Source: an uncultured Christensenellaceae bacterium (GTDB taxonomy: Bacteria > Bacillota > Clostridia > Christensenellales > Borkfalkiaceae). Taken from it: a stretch of 23,163 nt of DNA. The stretch's first letter is position 1. Every line of letters starts with the position of its first letter. The position numbers were made by a program, and so were the translations under genes. The stretch spans positions 1-23,163 of the forward strand of contig CAJUJO010000023.1 in NCBI GenBank assembly GCA_910586675.1. Direction: 5' to 3'. This document shows, piece by piece, positions 1 to 14,770 of the stretch. The notes below the pieces were generated by a model, which saw nothing but the letters and a program-made list of their open reading frames with translations, ran no database searches and was not told the origin of the DNA.

Positions 1-131
1 AAGCGGAAAGAAGGAAGAACGGCAAAATATTCGTTTTCCTGTTTCAATTCCCACTTCGCCCATTCTTTTTGCAGACCGAATTTTTCCATTACGTTCAACT
101 TTTCTTCATAAGTCATTTCTTTATCTTTCAT
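1..131 (-). CDS. Unrecognised small protein, N-terminal part only
   Basis: An open frame starts with ATG at 131 and runs off the left edge without a stop, giving 43 visible residues. The protein begins MKDKEMTYEEKLNVMEKFG and is rich in charged residues, with E, K and W spaced as in an amphipathic helix. A good ribosome binding site (GGAAAGGA, about 8 bases upstream) and an extended -10 promoter at 179-184 support it as a real gene. The frame is AT-richer than the neighbouring ABC genes and resembles the cargo genes at 14.3-15.2 kb, with which it shares an 18-base upstream motif. I do not recognise the family. The C-terminus and any fold lie outside the window. Confidence 0.6.
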   Translation of the reverse strand, partial: MKDKEMTYEEKLNVMEKFGLQKEWAKWELKQENEYFAVLPSFR

Positions 132-153
132 TTTTATTTTCCTTTCCGCAATA

Positions 154-171
154 CTAAATTACTGTTTATCG
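154..171 (-). repeat. Copy 1 of an 18-base upstream motif
   Basis: On the minus strand this reads CGATAAACAGTAATTTAG. It matches the sequence before the GNAT gene at 15242-15259 in 17 of 18 positions. It lies between the likely transcription start and the ribosome binding site of the left-edge gene. Related palindromic sequences lie at 14298-14313 and 14752-14765. Confidence 0.55.
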
Positions 172-178
172 CACATCC

Positions 179-207
179 ATTATAACAAAATCATAACAAA
201 AAAGCAA
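179..207 (-). promoter_or_regulatory. Probable promoter of the left-edge gene
   Basis: On the minus strand there is a perfect TATAAT (179-184) preceded by TG one base upstream, an extended -10. A weak -35, TTGCTT, lies 17 bases away at 202-207. The -35 overlaps one arm of the terminator hairpin of the ABC operon, so termination and initiation are packed together here. Confidence 0.5.
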
Positions 208-240
208 GTAGAGCATAAAATGTTCTTCCTTGCCTTTTTT
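198..240 (-). terminator. Terminator of the TetR-ABC operon
   Basis: The arms at 198-208 and 229-240 pair with one bulged base. They form an A/T-rich stem with a GCAAG/CTTGC core around a loop of about 20 bases. On the minus strand the 3' arm ends in a run of six T. It lies about 35 bases past the permease stop. The stem is not very stable, so termination may be partial. Confidence 0.55.
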
Positions 241-275
241 ATCCCTATGAAATACACCGTAAGGCGTTCTTTTAC

Positions 276-1172
276 TCAGTTCTTTCTTTTTCGCATACGG
301 GCGCACAGCAATACGTAAACTCCCGCAAGAATGGCGACCGCCGCCGCAACGACGAGGAAACACGCCCATTCGGTTACGGCATGATCGAACAGATAAAAAT
401 TGCAATCGAACGCGTCCCGAATAGCTTCTTGATATTCTGCGCTTATCCCCTCCGCGCCCATCGCTTCGATGGCGCCGCCCATAAAATGACTGTGCAGGAG
501 TACGGTGCCGTACGTTCCGGGCAGAAAGGAAATCACATACCGCAATCCTTCCGCAAGGGAGAATATGGGCATATACGCGCCGCATAAAAATCCGTACGAG
601 GCGGACACAATCGCCGAAACCGCCGTGATCCCCCCCTGCGATTTAAGGAAACGGCACACAATGGAAGAAAGCGCCGTACCGAACAGAACGAGGAGCAACG
701 TATCGAGGATGGTAAGAAATACCGCAGACGCGCTCAGATACCAGCCCACCGCCGCCAGATAGATATAACCCGCAACGAGCGCGAGAAAGCAAACGGCGAA
801 CGTTACGATTGCGGTGGAAAGGTAATAAGCGAGCGCGAGCATGGAACGGGAAACGGGCGCGATCGTCAAATCGGAAAAGGCGCCCGTTATGCGGTCGCTC
901 ACCATGATCATGTTTGCGGTAAACGCAATGGTAACCGCGCAAACTGCGATCAGAGAGGACATCAGCCAGCCGCCCGCGAAGCCTTCCACGATGCTGCCGG
1001 GGAGCTCCGCGCCCTGCAAAACGCCAGCAAGGCTGTCGCGGTAGACATCGCCCAAAAAGGCGACGAACAAAAACAGTAGAATGAGCGGCGCGATCAGCGA
1101 GGAGAAGAACACGCCCTTGTCCTTGAAAAACAGTTTGCAGTTGCGCGCAATGAGATAAGATAACGTCTTCAT
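276..1172 (-). CDS. ABC-2 type transporter permease (DrrB-like)
   Basis: A 298-residue integral membrane protein. A cytoplasmic N-terminus is followed by about six hydrophobic segments, near residues 21-42, 66-90, 105-135, 140-172, 177-200 and 262-290. A long extracytoplasmic loop after the first segment and a basic C-terminus (RMRKRKN) fit the ABC2_membrane family. It should form the membrane channel for the ATPase encoded immediately upstream. That ATPase ends TAA, one base separates the genes, and this ATG follows. The ribosome binding site (GGAGG) lies inside the last codons of the ATPase, so translation is probably coupled. Such pairs usually export drugs, antibiotics or lipids. The substrate cannot be read from the sequence, but the TetR gene in the same operon favours an inducible efflux role. 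Confidence 0.85.
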   Translation of the reverse strand: MKTLSYLIARNCKLFFKDKGVFFSSLIAPLILLFLFVAFLGDVYRDSLAGVLQGAELPGSIVEGFAGGWLMSSLIAVCAVTIAFTANMIMVSDRITGAFSDLTIAPVSRSMLALAYYLSTAIVTFAVCFLALVAGYIYLAAVGWYLSASAVFLTILDTLLLVLFGTALSSIVCRFLKSQGGITAVSAIVSASYGFLCGAYMPIFSLAEGLRYVISFLPGTYGTVLLHSHFMGGAIEAMGAEGISAEYQEAIRDAFDCNFYLFDHAVTEWACFLVVAAAVAILAGVYVLLCARMRKRKN

Positions 1173-1173
1173 A

Positions 1174-2076
1174 TTATTCGCCTCCGATTTTCTTTCCCGT
1201 AACGGCGAGGAATACGTCGTCCATCTTGCCCTTTGCGACCTCGAAATCGCAAAACAGCGCGGGATATTTTACGATGAGCTCGGCGGCCGTCTTCGTGTCC
1301 TCCACCTCAATGCGGAAAGCTTCCCCCGCCCGCTCGTAGGACACGGGCAGCACCTTCATTTCCTCTTCCGTTACGCCGTAAACGGTGATATAGTCGCCCG
1401 TATATGTGTTTTTCAGCTGCAAGGGCGTCGCGTCCGCCATGATCCTCCCGCCGTCGATGATCACGACGTGATCGGCATCCGCCGCCTCCTCCATATAGTG
1501 CGTGGTAAGAAATGTGGTGATGCCCCGCTCTGCGCGCAGTTTTCCGATGATTTCCCAAACGGATTTCCTCGTCTGCGGATCCAAGCCCGTCGTCGGTTCG
1601 TCCAAAATGAGAATGCGCGGGTCGTGCACGAGGGCGCGCGCAATGTCGATTCTTCGCCGCTGCCCGCCCGAAAGCTTGCCGACAGGACGGGAAAGCAATT
1701 CCTTTAAGCCGAAGATTGCCGTCAGCTCTTCCAGCTTTGCGGAAAAAGCCCGCCCCGTAATGCCGTACAGCGCGGCGCGGAATTTCAAATTGTCCTTTAC
1801 GGTAAGCGCCTTGTCGAGCACGGAATTTTGAAACACGACGCCCAGCTTTCTGCGGATCCCGTTCGGGTCGGCGTCGATTTCCGCACCCTCAACCTTCACC
1901 GTTCCGCTATCGCGCGGCGCATCGCCGCAGAGAATAGAAATGGTCGTACTCTTCCCCGCGCCGTTCACGCCGAGAAAGGCGAAAAACTCCCCTTCCTTTA
2001 CGGAAAAGGAAATGCCGTCCACCGCTTTCACTTCTCCGTAGTACTTCTTTAAGTTCTCGATTTCGATTACGTTCAT
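1174..2076 (-). CDS. ABC transporter ATP-binding protein (DrrA-like)
   Basis: A 300-residue nucleotide-binding subunit with all canonical motifs. Walker A is GVNGAGKST (residues 36-44), the signature is LSGGQ (135-139), Walker B is ILILDE (155-160), the D-loop is GLD, and the switch histidine is near residue 193 (TTH). A C-terminal extension of about 80 residues after the ATPase core, with the motif GKMDDVFLAVTG, is typical of the DrrA / multidrug exporter group (DUF4162-type tail). It should power the permease encoded next. The ATG has a strong AAAGGAG site about 5 bases upstream. It lies 32 bases after the TetR gene and appears to be in the same transcript. The substrate is unknown. Confidence 0.9.
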   Translation of the reverse strand: MNVIEIENLKKYYGEVKAVDGISFSVKEGEFFAFLGVNGAGKSTTISILCGDAPRDSGTVKVEGAEIDADPNGIRRKLGVVFQNSVLDKALTVKDNLKFRAALYGITGRAFSAKLEELTAIFGLKELLSRPVGKLSGGQRRRIDIARALVHDPRILILDEPTTGLDPQTRKSVWEIIGKLRAERGITTFLTTHYMEEAADADHVVIIDGGRIMADATPLQLKNTYTGDYITVYGVTEEEMKVLPVSYERAGEAFRIEVEDTKTAAELIVKYPALFCDFEVAKGKMDDVFLAVTGKKIGGE

Positions 2077-2108
2077 ATCTCTCCTTTATGCCTTCCTTAA
2101 TTTGCGCC

Positions 2109-2693
2109 TTATTCTTTGCGTGGAAGGGGCGGACGCTCGGGGAAGTAATAGGCGTAGAGCGCATAAAATTCCACGCGCAACCGACGTATGATTTCCTCGT
2201 CCGAAAGCGCCGCGCGTCCGTTTGCCAACTGCGAAGCCAGCCCGTAAGAATAAATCGCCATATCGCCGTGAAAGTCGAATGCGCGCGCCTCGTCCATTCC
2301 GTATAAATTTTTTATCTCGGCGATGATATCGGCGAGATACGGCTCCTCCACGAGGGGAGGAGCGCTTTGCGCGCGCGAGCTGTTCAAATAACGGAACAAC
2401 CCCTTCTCTTCGCGCGCAAAGCGCACGTACGCAAGCCCGTACGCCTCATATCTGCTCTCGGGCGGACAGGCACGCAGGTTTTCATCGATCCTGCGGCGGT
2501 ATTCCGCGCGCGCCGCAAATGAAAGCGCCGAAGAGAGATCACTCATATTTTTGAACTGCGAATAGACGGGCTGCGTAGAACAGCCTAACTCCGCCGCGAT
2601 CCGCCGCGCGTTCAGCCCTTCCGCTCCCTCCTTACGGACGACCTCCGCCGCCGCTTTTATGATGTCTTCCCGCGAGATGCGCACCTTCGCCAT
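2109..2693 (-). CDS. TetR family transcriptional regulator
   Basis: A 194-residue protein with an N-terminal TetR DNA-binding domain. Helix-turn-helix residues are about 28-47, with GLNARRIAAELGCSTQPVYS as the helix-turn-recognition segment. A helical ligand-binding domain follows, of the WHG/TetR_C type (FAREEKGLFRYL and the region after it). The start is set at the ATG of MAKVRISRE. A GGAGAG site lies 7 bases upstream, whereas an earlier in-frame start would fall inside the operator and promoter. It is the first gene of the operon and probably represses its own promoter and the downstream ABC exporter, with derepression by a small molecule. Autoregulation is inferred from the palindrome overlapping the promoter. 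Confidence 0.88.
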   Translation of the reverse strand: MAKVRISREDIIKAAAEVVRKEGAEGLNARRIAAELGCSTQPVYSQFKNMSDLSSALSFAARAEYRRRIDENLRACPPESRYEAYGLAYVRFAREEKGLFRYLNSSRAQSAPPLVEEPYLADIIAEIKNLYGMDEARAFDFHGDMAIYSYGLASQLANGRAALSDEEIIRRLRVEFYALYAYYFPERPPLPRKE

Positions 2694-2717
2694 TTTGCTC
2701 TCCGATAAATAACGTTT

Positions 2718-2763
2718 GTTATATAACAATTGTTATTATAATATAACTACTCCGCTTTGTCAA
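2718..2763 (-). promoter_or_regulatory. Consensus promoter with palindromic operator before the TetR gene
   Basis: On the minus strand TTGACA (2758-2763) and TATAAT (2735-2740) are separated by exactly 17 bases, a perfect housekeeping-sigma promoter. A perfect 14-base palindrome, ATAACAATTGTTAT (2723-2736), overlaps the downstream edge of the -10 and the start region. A second palindrome, GTTATATAAC (2718-2727), overlaps that one. These are good candidates for the TetR-family binding site. Confidence 0.8.
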
Positions 2764-2780
2764 GAAAATCGCACAGAAAA

Positions 2781-2802
2781 AAGCACGCCCGAAAGCGTGC
2801 TT
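2781..2802 (-). terminator. rpoC terminator
   Basis: Perfect 8-base stem AAGCACGC/GCGTGCTT with a six-base loop, 15 bases past the rpoC stop. On the minus strand it is followed by a T-run. The flanking A and T runs on both sides mean it could also work in the plus direction. Confidence 0.9.
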
Positions 2803-2816
2803 TTTAATAACTGAAA

Positions 2817-6593
<3,777 letters not shown>

Positions 6594-6608
6594 ATTTCTG
6601 CCTCCCGT

Positions 6609-10676
<4,068 letters not shown>

Positions 10677-10770
10677 CCGCCTTATAACTCCTTTTTGTTG
10701 TCGTTATCATTTGGCGATCTACCGAGTATATCTTTTCATCGATAAAAATCGAAATGTTTTGATAAAATTC

Positions 10771-10817
10771 TCCCTATCCCCTTTACTTTCGCGCAAGTTT
10801 CCGCTATAATATAGGGA
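10771..10817. repeat. 7-base inverted repeat flanking the rqcP promoter
   Basis: TCCCTAT at 10771-10777 and ATAGGGA at 10811-10817 are exact inverse copies. They lie just outside the -35 and just after the -10 of the plus-strand promoter. In the rpoB leader RNA they could close a stem with a loop of about 33 bases. The function is unknown, and a 7-base match could be chance. Confidence 0.35.
10782..10810 (+). promoter_or_regulatory. Probable promoter of the rqcP-ispDF-radA operon
   Basis: TTTACT (10782-10787), 17 bases, TATAAT (10805-10810). The -10 is perfect and the -35 matches 4 of 6. Transcription would start near 10817, leaving a leader of about 170 bases before rqcP. It points toward the rpoB promoter, which lies further right on the other strand, so the two leaders would overlap by about 80 bases. 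Confidence 0.6.
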
Positions 10818-10906
10818 AGAGGTCGGGATTTTTCCGCGCTTTTTCGCCCTTTTTCCGTGTGAAACGGCGGAATAGTCCAATCATAAACATAATGATACAG
10901 TATGTT

Positions 10907-10935
10907 ATTATAAACCTCGCGTGAAAAGATGTCAA
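10907..10935 (-). promoter_or_regulatory. rpoBC promoter
   Basis: On the minus strand TTGACA (10930-10935), 17 bases, TATAAT (10907-10912): a perfect match. The start would be near 10900, giving a leader of about 220 bases before the rpoB ATG. The 309-base gap between rpoB and rqcP otherwise holds only the opposing promoter and a short inverted repeat. Confidence 0.85.
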
Positions 10936-10985
10936 TCGGTTTTGCGCGGGGTAAAAAATTTTTTTTCGGATTTTCGGAGTTTTTT

Positions 10986-11228
10986 ATGAGAATCGACAAA
11001 TTTCTTAAAGTTTCCCGCATCTTAAAGCGGCGCACGGTCGGGAAAGAGGCGTGCGAGGAAGGCAAGATCGCCGTAAACGGAAAGGAGGTAAAGCCCTCCT
11101 ACCGCGTGAAGGAGGGCGACGAGGTAGAGCTGCGCTACGCTTCGGGTGCGGTAAAATTCCGCATTTTGAAAATTAAGGAAACGGTGAAAAAGGACGAGGC
11201 GAGCTCCCTTTACGAGGTGATTTCGTGA
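10986..11228 (+). CDS. rqcP: S4-domain RNA-binding protein RqcP (YabO/Hsp15-like)
   Basis: An 80-residue protein consisting almost entirely of one S4 RNA-binding domain: MRIDKFLKVSRILKRRTVGK, then INGKEVKPSYRVKEGDEVEL-like strands. It aligns well with Bacillus YabO (RqcP), including the KRRT...K...G.I.VNG pattern and the C-terminal KKDEASSLYEVI segment. In Bacillus, RqcP works with RqcH on stalled 50S subunits to add C-terminal alanine tails. The start at this ATG is supported by GGAG 6 bases upstream; an upstream in-frame start would add an unrelated FG-rich stretch. It is the first gene of the plus-strand operon. Its last codon overlaps the GTG of ispDF by four bases. Confidence 0.88.
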   Translation: MRIDKFLKVSRILKRRTVGKEACEEGKIAVNGKEVKPSYRVKEGDEVELRYASGAVKFRILKIKETVKKDEASSLYEVIS

Positions 11229-12343
11229 TTACCGCAATCATCTGCGCGGCGGGCAGGGGCGTGCGCGCGGGCTTTGCGGAAAACAAAGTCCTGCGCGAGC
11301 GGAACGGCATGCCCGTCTTGTGCTGCTCCCTTTCCGCCTTTTCGCAAGTGAAAGAAATCGGAGAAATTCTCGTCGTCTGCCGCAAAGAGGACGAAGCGCG
11401 CGTGCTCCCGCTCCTTTCCCCCTATCCGCACGCCCGGACGGTCGTCGGCGGGAACTTGCGTACGGAGAGCGTGTACCATGCGCTTAACGAGGCAAAGGGC
11501 GAAATCGTGCTCGTGCACGACGCGGCGCGTCCCTTCATAACGAAAAAAATCATATCCGATTGCATTGCGAGCGTCATGGAATACGGGAGCGGCGTGTGCG
11601 CGCTCCCCGCGACGGACACGACGGTGCTTACCGAAAACGGCTTTATCGTATCCGCGCCCGACCGCAAAAACGTTTTTACCGTTCAGACCCCGCAGGGCTT
11701 TTATAAAGACAAGCTGCTCGCCGCATACGAAAAGGTATTCGAGGAAGAACGCGAAGCGGAGTTTACCGACGAGAGCGGAATTTACGCGCATTATATCGCG
11801 CCGCCCCGCCTGTTCGAGGGCGACAGGCGCAACAAAAAACTAACCTTTGCCGAGGACTTTATGCCCGCCGAGCGCGTCGGCTTCGGCGTGGATACGCACG
11901 CGTTCGGGCGGGAACAAGACTTTATCACGCTCGCGGGCGTAAAAATTCCGAGCAGAAGCGGGCTCGTGGCGCACAGCGACGGCGACGTACTCTGCCACGC
12001 GCTGACGGATGCGCTCCTTTCGGCGGCGGGCTTGCGCGACATCGGATATTATTTCCCCGACACCGACGAAACTTATAAGGACGCGGACAGCATGAAATTG
12101 TTGCAGGAAGCGCTCCGCCTCGTAAAAGAGCGGGGATTTTGCCCGAAGAACGCAAGCGTTGCCGTTTTGGCGGAAACACCCCGTCTTTCCCCGTATATCG
12201 AAGAAATGAAACAAAATCTCGCAAACGCGCTTTCCCTTCCCCCTTCCGCGATCGGGATCGCGGCGGGCACGAACGAAAAACTCGGCTATGTGGGCGAAGG
12301 TAAGGGAATTACCGTTTACGCCACCGTATTATTGAAAGATTAA
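11225..12343 (+). CDS. ispDF: Fused IspD/IspF: MEP cytidylyltransferase and MEcPP synthase
   Basis: A 372-residue fusion for the MEP isoprenoid pathway. Residues 1 to about 215 are IspD (CTP:MEP cytidylyltransferase), with the CTP-binding loop AAGRGVRAG and the signature VLVHDAARPF. Residues 217-372 are IspF (MECDP synthase), with metal ligands D223 and H225 (GVDTHAF) and H250 (HSDGDV), plus the C-terminal NEKLGYVGEGKGI region. IspE, which acts between them, is not in the window. The start is GTG, overlapping the rqcP stop (GTGA), with GAGGTG 5 bases upstream. IspDF fusions are best known in alpha- and epsilon-proteobacteria, while Bacillus has separate ispD and ispF near radA. Confidence 0.93.
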   Translation: MITAIICAAGRGVRAGFAENKVLRERNGMPVLCCSLSAFSQVKEIGEILVVCRKEDEARVLPLLSPYPHARTVVGGNLRTESVYHALNEAKGEIVLVHDAARPFITKKIISDCIASVMEYGSGVCALPATDTTVLTENGFIVSAPDRKNVFTVQTPQGFYKDKLLAAYEKVFEEEREAEFTDESGIYAHYIAPPRLFEGDRRNKKLTFAEDFMPAERVGFGVDTHAFGREQDFITLAGVKIPSRSGLVAHSDGDVLCHALTDALLSAAGLRDIGYYFPDTDETYKDADSMKLLQEALRLVKERGFCPKNASVAVLAETPRLSPYIEEMKQNLANALSLPPSAIGIAAGTNEKLGYVGEGKGITVYATVLLKD

Positions 12344-12345
12344 TC

Positions 12346-12770
12346 ATGGAAATCCGATTGGATCCCGTAAAGCCCGAACAAAAAGACGTCTTAAACAACT
12401 TAATGGAAAATATCTGTACGAATTTTCGCAGTACGATTTGATCCCCTTCGACGAAGCGGGGTTCTACAACGCCCCGCATCTCGACGACTACTTCACCGAT
12501 AAAGAAAGATTTCCCTATTTTATCTATGCAGACGGCGCGCTTGCAGGTTTTGCGCTCGTATATAAACGCGCGGAAGCGCCCGAACCCCTCGATTGGACGA
12601 TCGCCGAATTTTTTATCGCCTACCCCTACCGGAGAAAGGGCGTCGGCACGTTCGTCATGGAAGAGTTGTTTCGGCAATACAAGGGCGAATGGCAGATCAA
12701 GTACCATTCCAAAAACGTTGGAAGCGAGATTTTCCGGCACAAAATCGCAAGCGAGGCTTCGGGCGGATAA
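12346..12770 (+). pseudogene. GNAT family acetyltransferase, broken by a one-base frameshift
   Basis: Translation from ATG 12346, two bases after the ispDF stop, gives MEIRLDPVKPEQKDVLNNLMEN and then stops after about 31 codons. From about 12408 the reading frame continues cleanly in another frame as KYLYEFSQYDLIPFDE, through the GNAT core (FFIAYPYRRKGVGTFVMEELF, an acetyl-CoA-binding RRKGVG loop), to a stop at 12770. The downstream part has no ATG start and no ribosome binding site. Adding one A to the AAAA run at 12407-12410 would restore one protein of about 141 residues. This is either a real inactivating deletion or a homopolymer sequencing/assembly error. Programmed slippage is less likely, as no A-rich heptamer is seen. 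Substrate unknown. Confidence 0.8.
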
Positions 12771-12814
12771 TTTGATATTATGCGCGGAAAGTTCCGTGTA
12801 TAGAAGGAAAAACT

Positions 12815-14182
12815 ATGGCAAAAGCAACCACACAATTCGTATGCTCTGAGTGCGGCTACGTCTCGCCTAAATGGCTGGGGCGTTGCCCCGACTGCGGTAA
12901 ATTCAACACCCTCGCCGAAGAAGCGGTCGCACCCGCGCCCGCGGCGAAAGCAAAGAGCGCCTTCCGCACGGCGGGCGTTTCCCGCGCCGTTCCCCTTTCG
13001 CAGGTCAAATACGAAAGGTATGAGCGCGTATCGAGCGGAAATTCCGAACTCGACGTCGTGCTCGGCGGCGGCATCGTGCGCGGTTCGCTCGTGCTCGTGG
13101 GCGGCGACCCCGGCGTGGGAAAATCCACCCTTTTGACGCAGGTTGCTGCGCACCTTTCCAAGGAACATAAGGTGCTCTATCTTTCGGCGGAGGAAAGCTG
13201 TTCGCAGGTAAAGTTGCGGTGCGAACGGCTGGGGCTTGATTCCGACAATCTGCTTCTCCTGAACGAGACCGATATCGACAGCGCCGAAGAAGCCTGCTGC
13301 GAGGCGGAATACGTGATCGTGGACTCCATTCAGGCCGTTTATACCGAGGCGCTCTCCTCGGCGGCGGGCAGCGTGGGACAAGTGCGCGAATGCGCAAGTA
13401 AGCTCATGAGAATTGCCAAGTCCCGCGGAATCACCTTCTTCATCGTCGGGCACGTTACCAAAGAGGGCACGCTGGCTGGACCGAAGGTACTCGAACACAT
13501 CATGGACGCGGTGCTCTACTTCGAGGGCGAGCGGACGGAAAACTTCAAGATATTGCGCGCGGTGAAAAACCGCTTCGGATCGGTGCAGGAGGTGGGCGTG
13601 TTCGAGATGACGGGCGAAGGAATTTTCGGACTCTCAGACTACTCCGCCCTCTTCCTCTCCGATACGCGCGGCGTGGCGGCAGGCGCGGCGGTAACCCCCA
13701 GCGAAACGGGCAACCGCTGCATGATGGTGGAAATCCAGACGCTGATGAGCCGCACGGCTTACGGACTGCCGCGAAGAATGTCGCTCGGGGTAGACCTGAA
13801 CCGCCTGATCGTGCTCGTCGCCGTGCTGGAAAAGCGCTGCGGACTTGCGCTCGGCACGCAGGACGTATACCTCAACGCGATGGGCGGAATCAAGCTCAAC
13901 GAGCCGAGCGCCGACCTGTGCGTGTGCGCGGCGCTCGCGAGCGCAGAAAAGATGATTCCCGTCGATAAGTACACGGCGGTGTTCGGCGAAGTGGGACTGA
14001 CGGGCGAAGTACGGGGCGTGAACTTTGCCGACAAGCGCGTGAACGAATGCCTGAAAATGGGCTTCAAGCGTGTCGTTCTCCCCGCCAAGAACATGAAGGC
14101 ATGCGAGAAGTTTAAGGACAAAATCGAGCTCGTTCCCGTGCAGTACGTTTCGCAGATGATAAAAACGCTATTTTCCAAATAA
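12815..14182 (+). CDS. radA: DNA repair protein RadA (Sms)
   Basis: A 455-residue protein of normal RadA length with all its parts. A C4 zinc finger (C10, C13, C24, C27; CSECGYVSPKWLGRCPDC) is followed by a RecA-like ATPase with Walker A GGDPGVGKST (96-105). The RadA-specific KNRFG motif is at 251-255, and a Lon-like C-terminal domain follows (LNAMGGIKLNEPSADLCVCAALAS, ending near QMIKTLFS). RadA is a DnaB-like helicase that extends recombination intermediates. The start has AAGGA about 7 bases upstream. It is the last gene of the rqcP operon, followed by a strong terminator. The nearness of radA to ispDF echoes the radA-disA-yacL-ispD-ispF cluster of Bacillus, in a different order. Confidence 0.97.
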   Translation: MAKATTQFVCSECGYVSPKWLGRCPDCGKFNTLAEEAVAPAPAAKAKSAFRTAGVSRAVPLSQVKYERYERVSSGNSELDVVLGGGIVRGSLVLVGGDPGVGKSTLLTQVAAHLSKEHKVLYLSAEESCSQVKLRCERLGLDSDNLLLLNETDIDSAEEACCEAEYVIVDSIQAVYTEALSSAAGSVGQVRECASKLMRIAKSRGITFFIVGHVTKEGTLAGPKVLEHIMDAVLYFEGERTENFKILRAVKNRFGSVQEVGVFEMTGEGIFGLSDYSALFLSDTRGVAAGAAVTPSETGNRCMMVEIQTLMSRTAYGLPRRMSLGVDLNRLIVLVAVLEKRCGLALGTQDVYLNAMGGIKLNEPSADLCVCAALASAEKMIPVDKYTAVFGEVGLTGEVRGVNFADKRVNECLKMGFKRVVLPAKNMKACEKFKDKIELVPVQYVSQMIKTLFSK

Positions 14183-14240
14183 TAAAAAAGCGCCCGCGGA
14201 AAACCTGCACTTCTCACAGGGATTAAAAAATAAACGATAA

Positions 14241-14276
14241 AAAAAGCTCTCGAACATTTTTGTTCGAGAGCTTTTT
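14241..14276. terminator. Strong bidirectional terminator between radA and the AT-rich insert
   Basis: A perfect 16-base stem (14241-14256 with 14261-14276) and a four-T loop, with a GCTCTCGAAC core. A-runs on the left and T-runs on the right make it work in both directions: for radA from the left and for the DUF3788 gene from the right. Confidence 0.93.
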
Positions 14277-14297
14277 TGTTACACATAGTTAAATAAG

Positions 14298-14316
14298 ATA
14301 AATTGAAACTTATCGT
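14298..14316 (-). repeat. Palindromic border motif after the DUF3788 gene
   Basis: On the minus strand CGATAAGTTTCAATTTAT. Its two halves, ATAAGTT and AATTTAT, are inverted around TC (one G-T pair). It lies just after the DUF3788 stop. It resembles the sequence at 14752-14770 after the GNAT stop and the 18-base motif at 15242 and 154. Confidence 0.5.
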
Positions 14317-14729
14317 TACTTTTTGTTCTGCTTTCTTTTGATACTCAATAGTCTAATAAAGTCATCAAACAAGGAAGTGTCTGTCGGCTCAAACATTACC
14401 CACTTTCCGTCGTGGTAAGTATGAGTATTGTCATAGATCTCTTGAACTGCCTTTGAATAGTTTTCTTTGTCGGCTTCAAACTTTAATCGCTCGTCTTTAC
14501 CCAAGACAACCATAAAACCTACGCAATTTTCTCTTGCATATAAAGCGCAAAGCGTTTTACCGCCCCGACGGTATTTGTATTCGTATTTCCACGCTTTGCC
14601 GCCTTTGTCCCACAAACGTTCCATATCGTAGTGTTCGTCGATTAAAGCGCACAAATTATTCCATACTTCGTACAGAGTTTTTCCAACCAAAGTTGTCATT
14701 TCTTCTGTTGTAGGTATTGTATTAAGCAT
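14316..14729 (-). CDS. DUF3788 family protein
   Basis: A 137-residue soluble protein. The central segment WKYEYKYRRGGKTLCALYAR, then FMVVLGKDERLKFE, and the later YHDGKWVMFE with LLSIKRKQNKK at the end are the pattern of DUF3788, a small family common in Firmicutes. Its biochemical function is not known. Conserved W, K, R and E residues suggest ligand binding but no catalytic centre is evident. The start has GGAGGG 5-6 bases upstream. The gene is clearly AT-richer than radA and the dut operon, with AT-ended codons, which points to recent acquisition. It lies 33 bases downstream of the GNAT gene and may be co-transcribed with it. Confidence 0.8.
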   Translation of the reverse strand: MLNTIPTTEEMTTLVGKTLYEVWNNLCALIDEHYDMERLWDKGGKAWKYEYKYRRGGKTLCALYARENCVGFMVVLGKDERLKFEADKENYSKAVQEIYDNTHTYHDGKWVMFEPTDTSLFDDFIRLLSIKRKQNKK

Positions 14730-14751
14730 ATAAGCCCTCCGATTTCTTCGC

Positions 14752-14770
14752 TAAATTGAAATTTACCGTT
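14752..14770 (-). repeat. Palindromic border motif after the GNAT gene
   Basis: On the minus strand ACGGTAAATTTCAATTTA. TAAATT and AATTTA are inverted around TC. The GNAT stop codon lies inside the motif. It resembles the copy after the DUF3788 gene. Confidence 0.5.

Noticed and set aside
12785..12796. Palindrome CGGAA-AG-TTCCG before radA as a LexA/SOS box
   Set aside because: It does not match the Bacillus/Clostridia LexA pattern (CGAAC...GTTCG), and a 5-base arm is common by chance.
12772..12804. TTGATA and TATAGA before radA as a separate promoter
   Set aside because: The spacing is 21 bases, too long for a normal promoter; radA is more simply read from the upstream operon.
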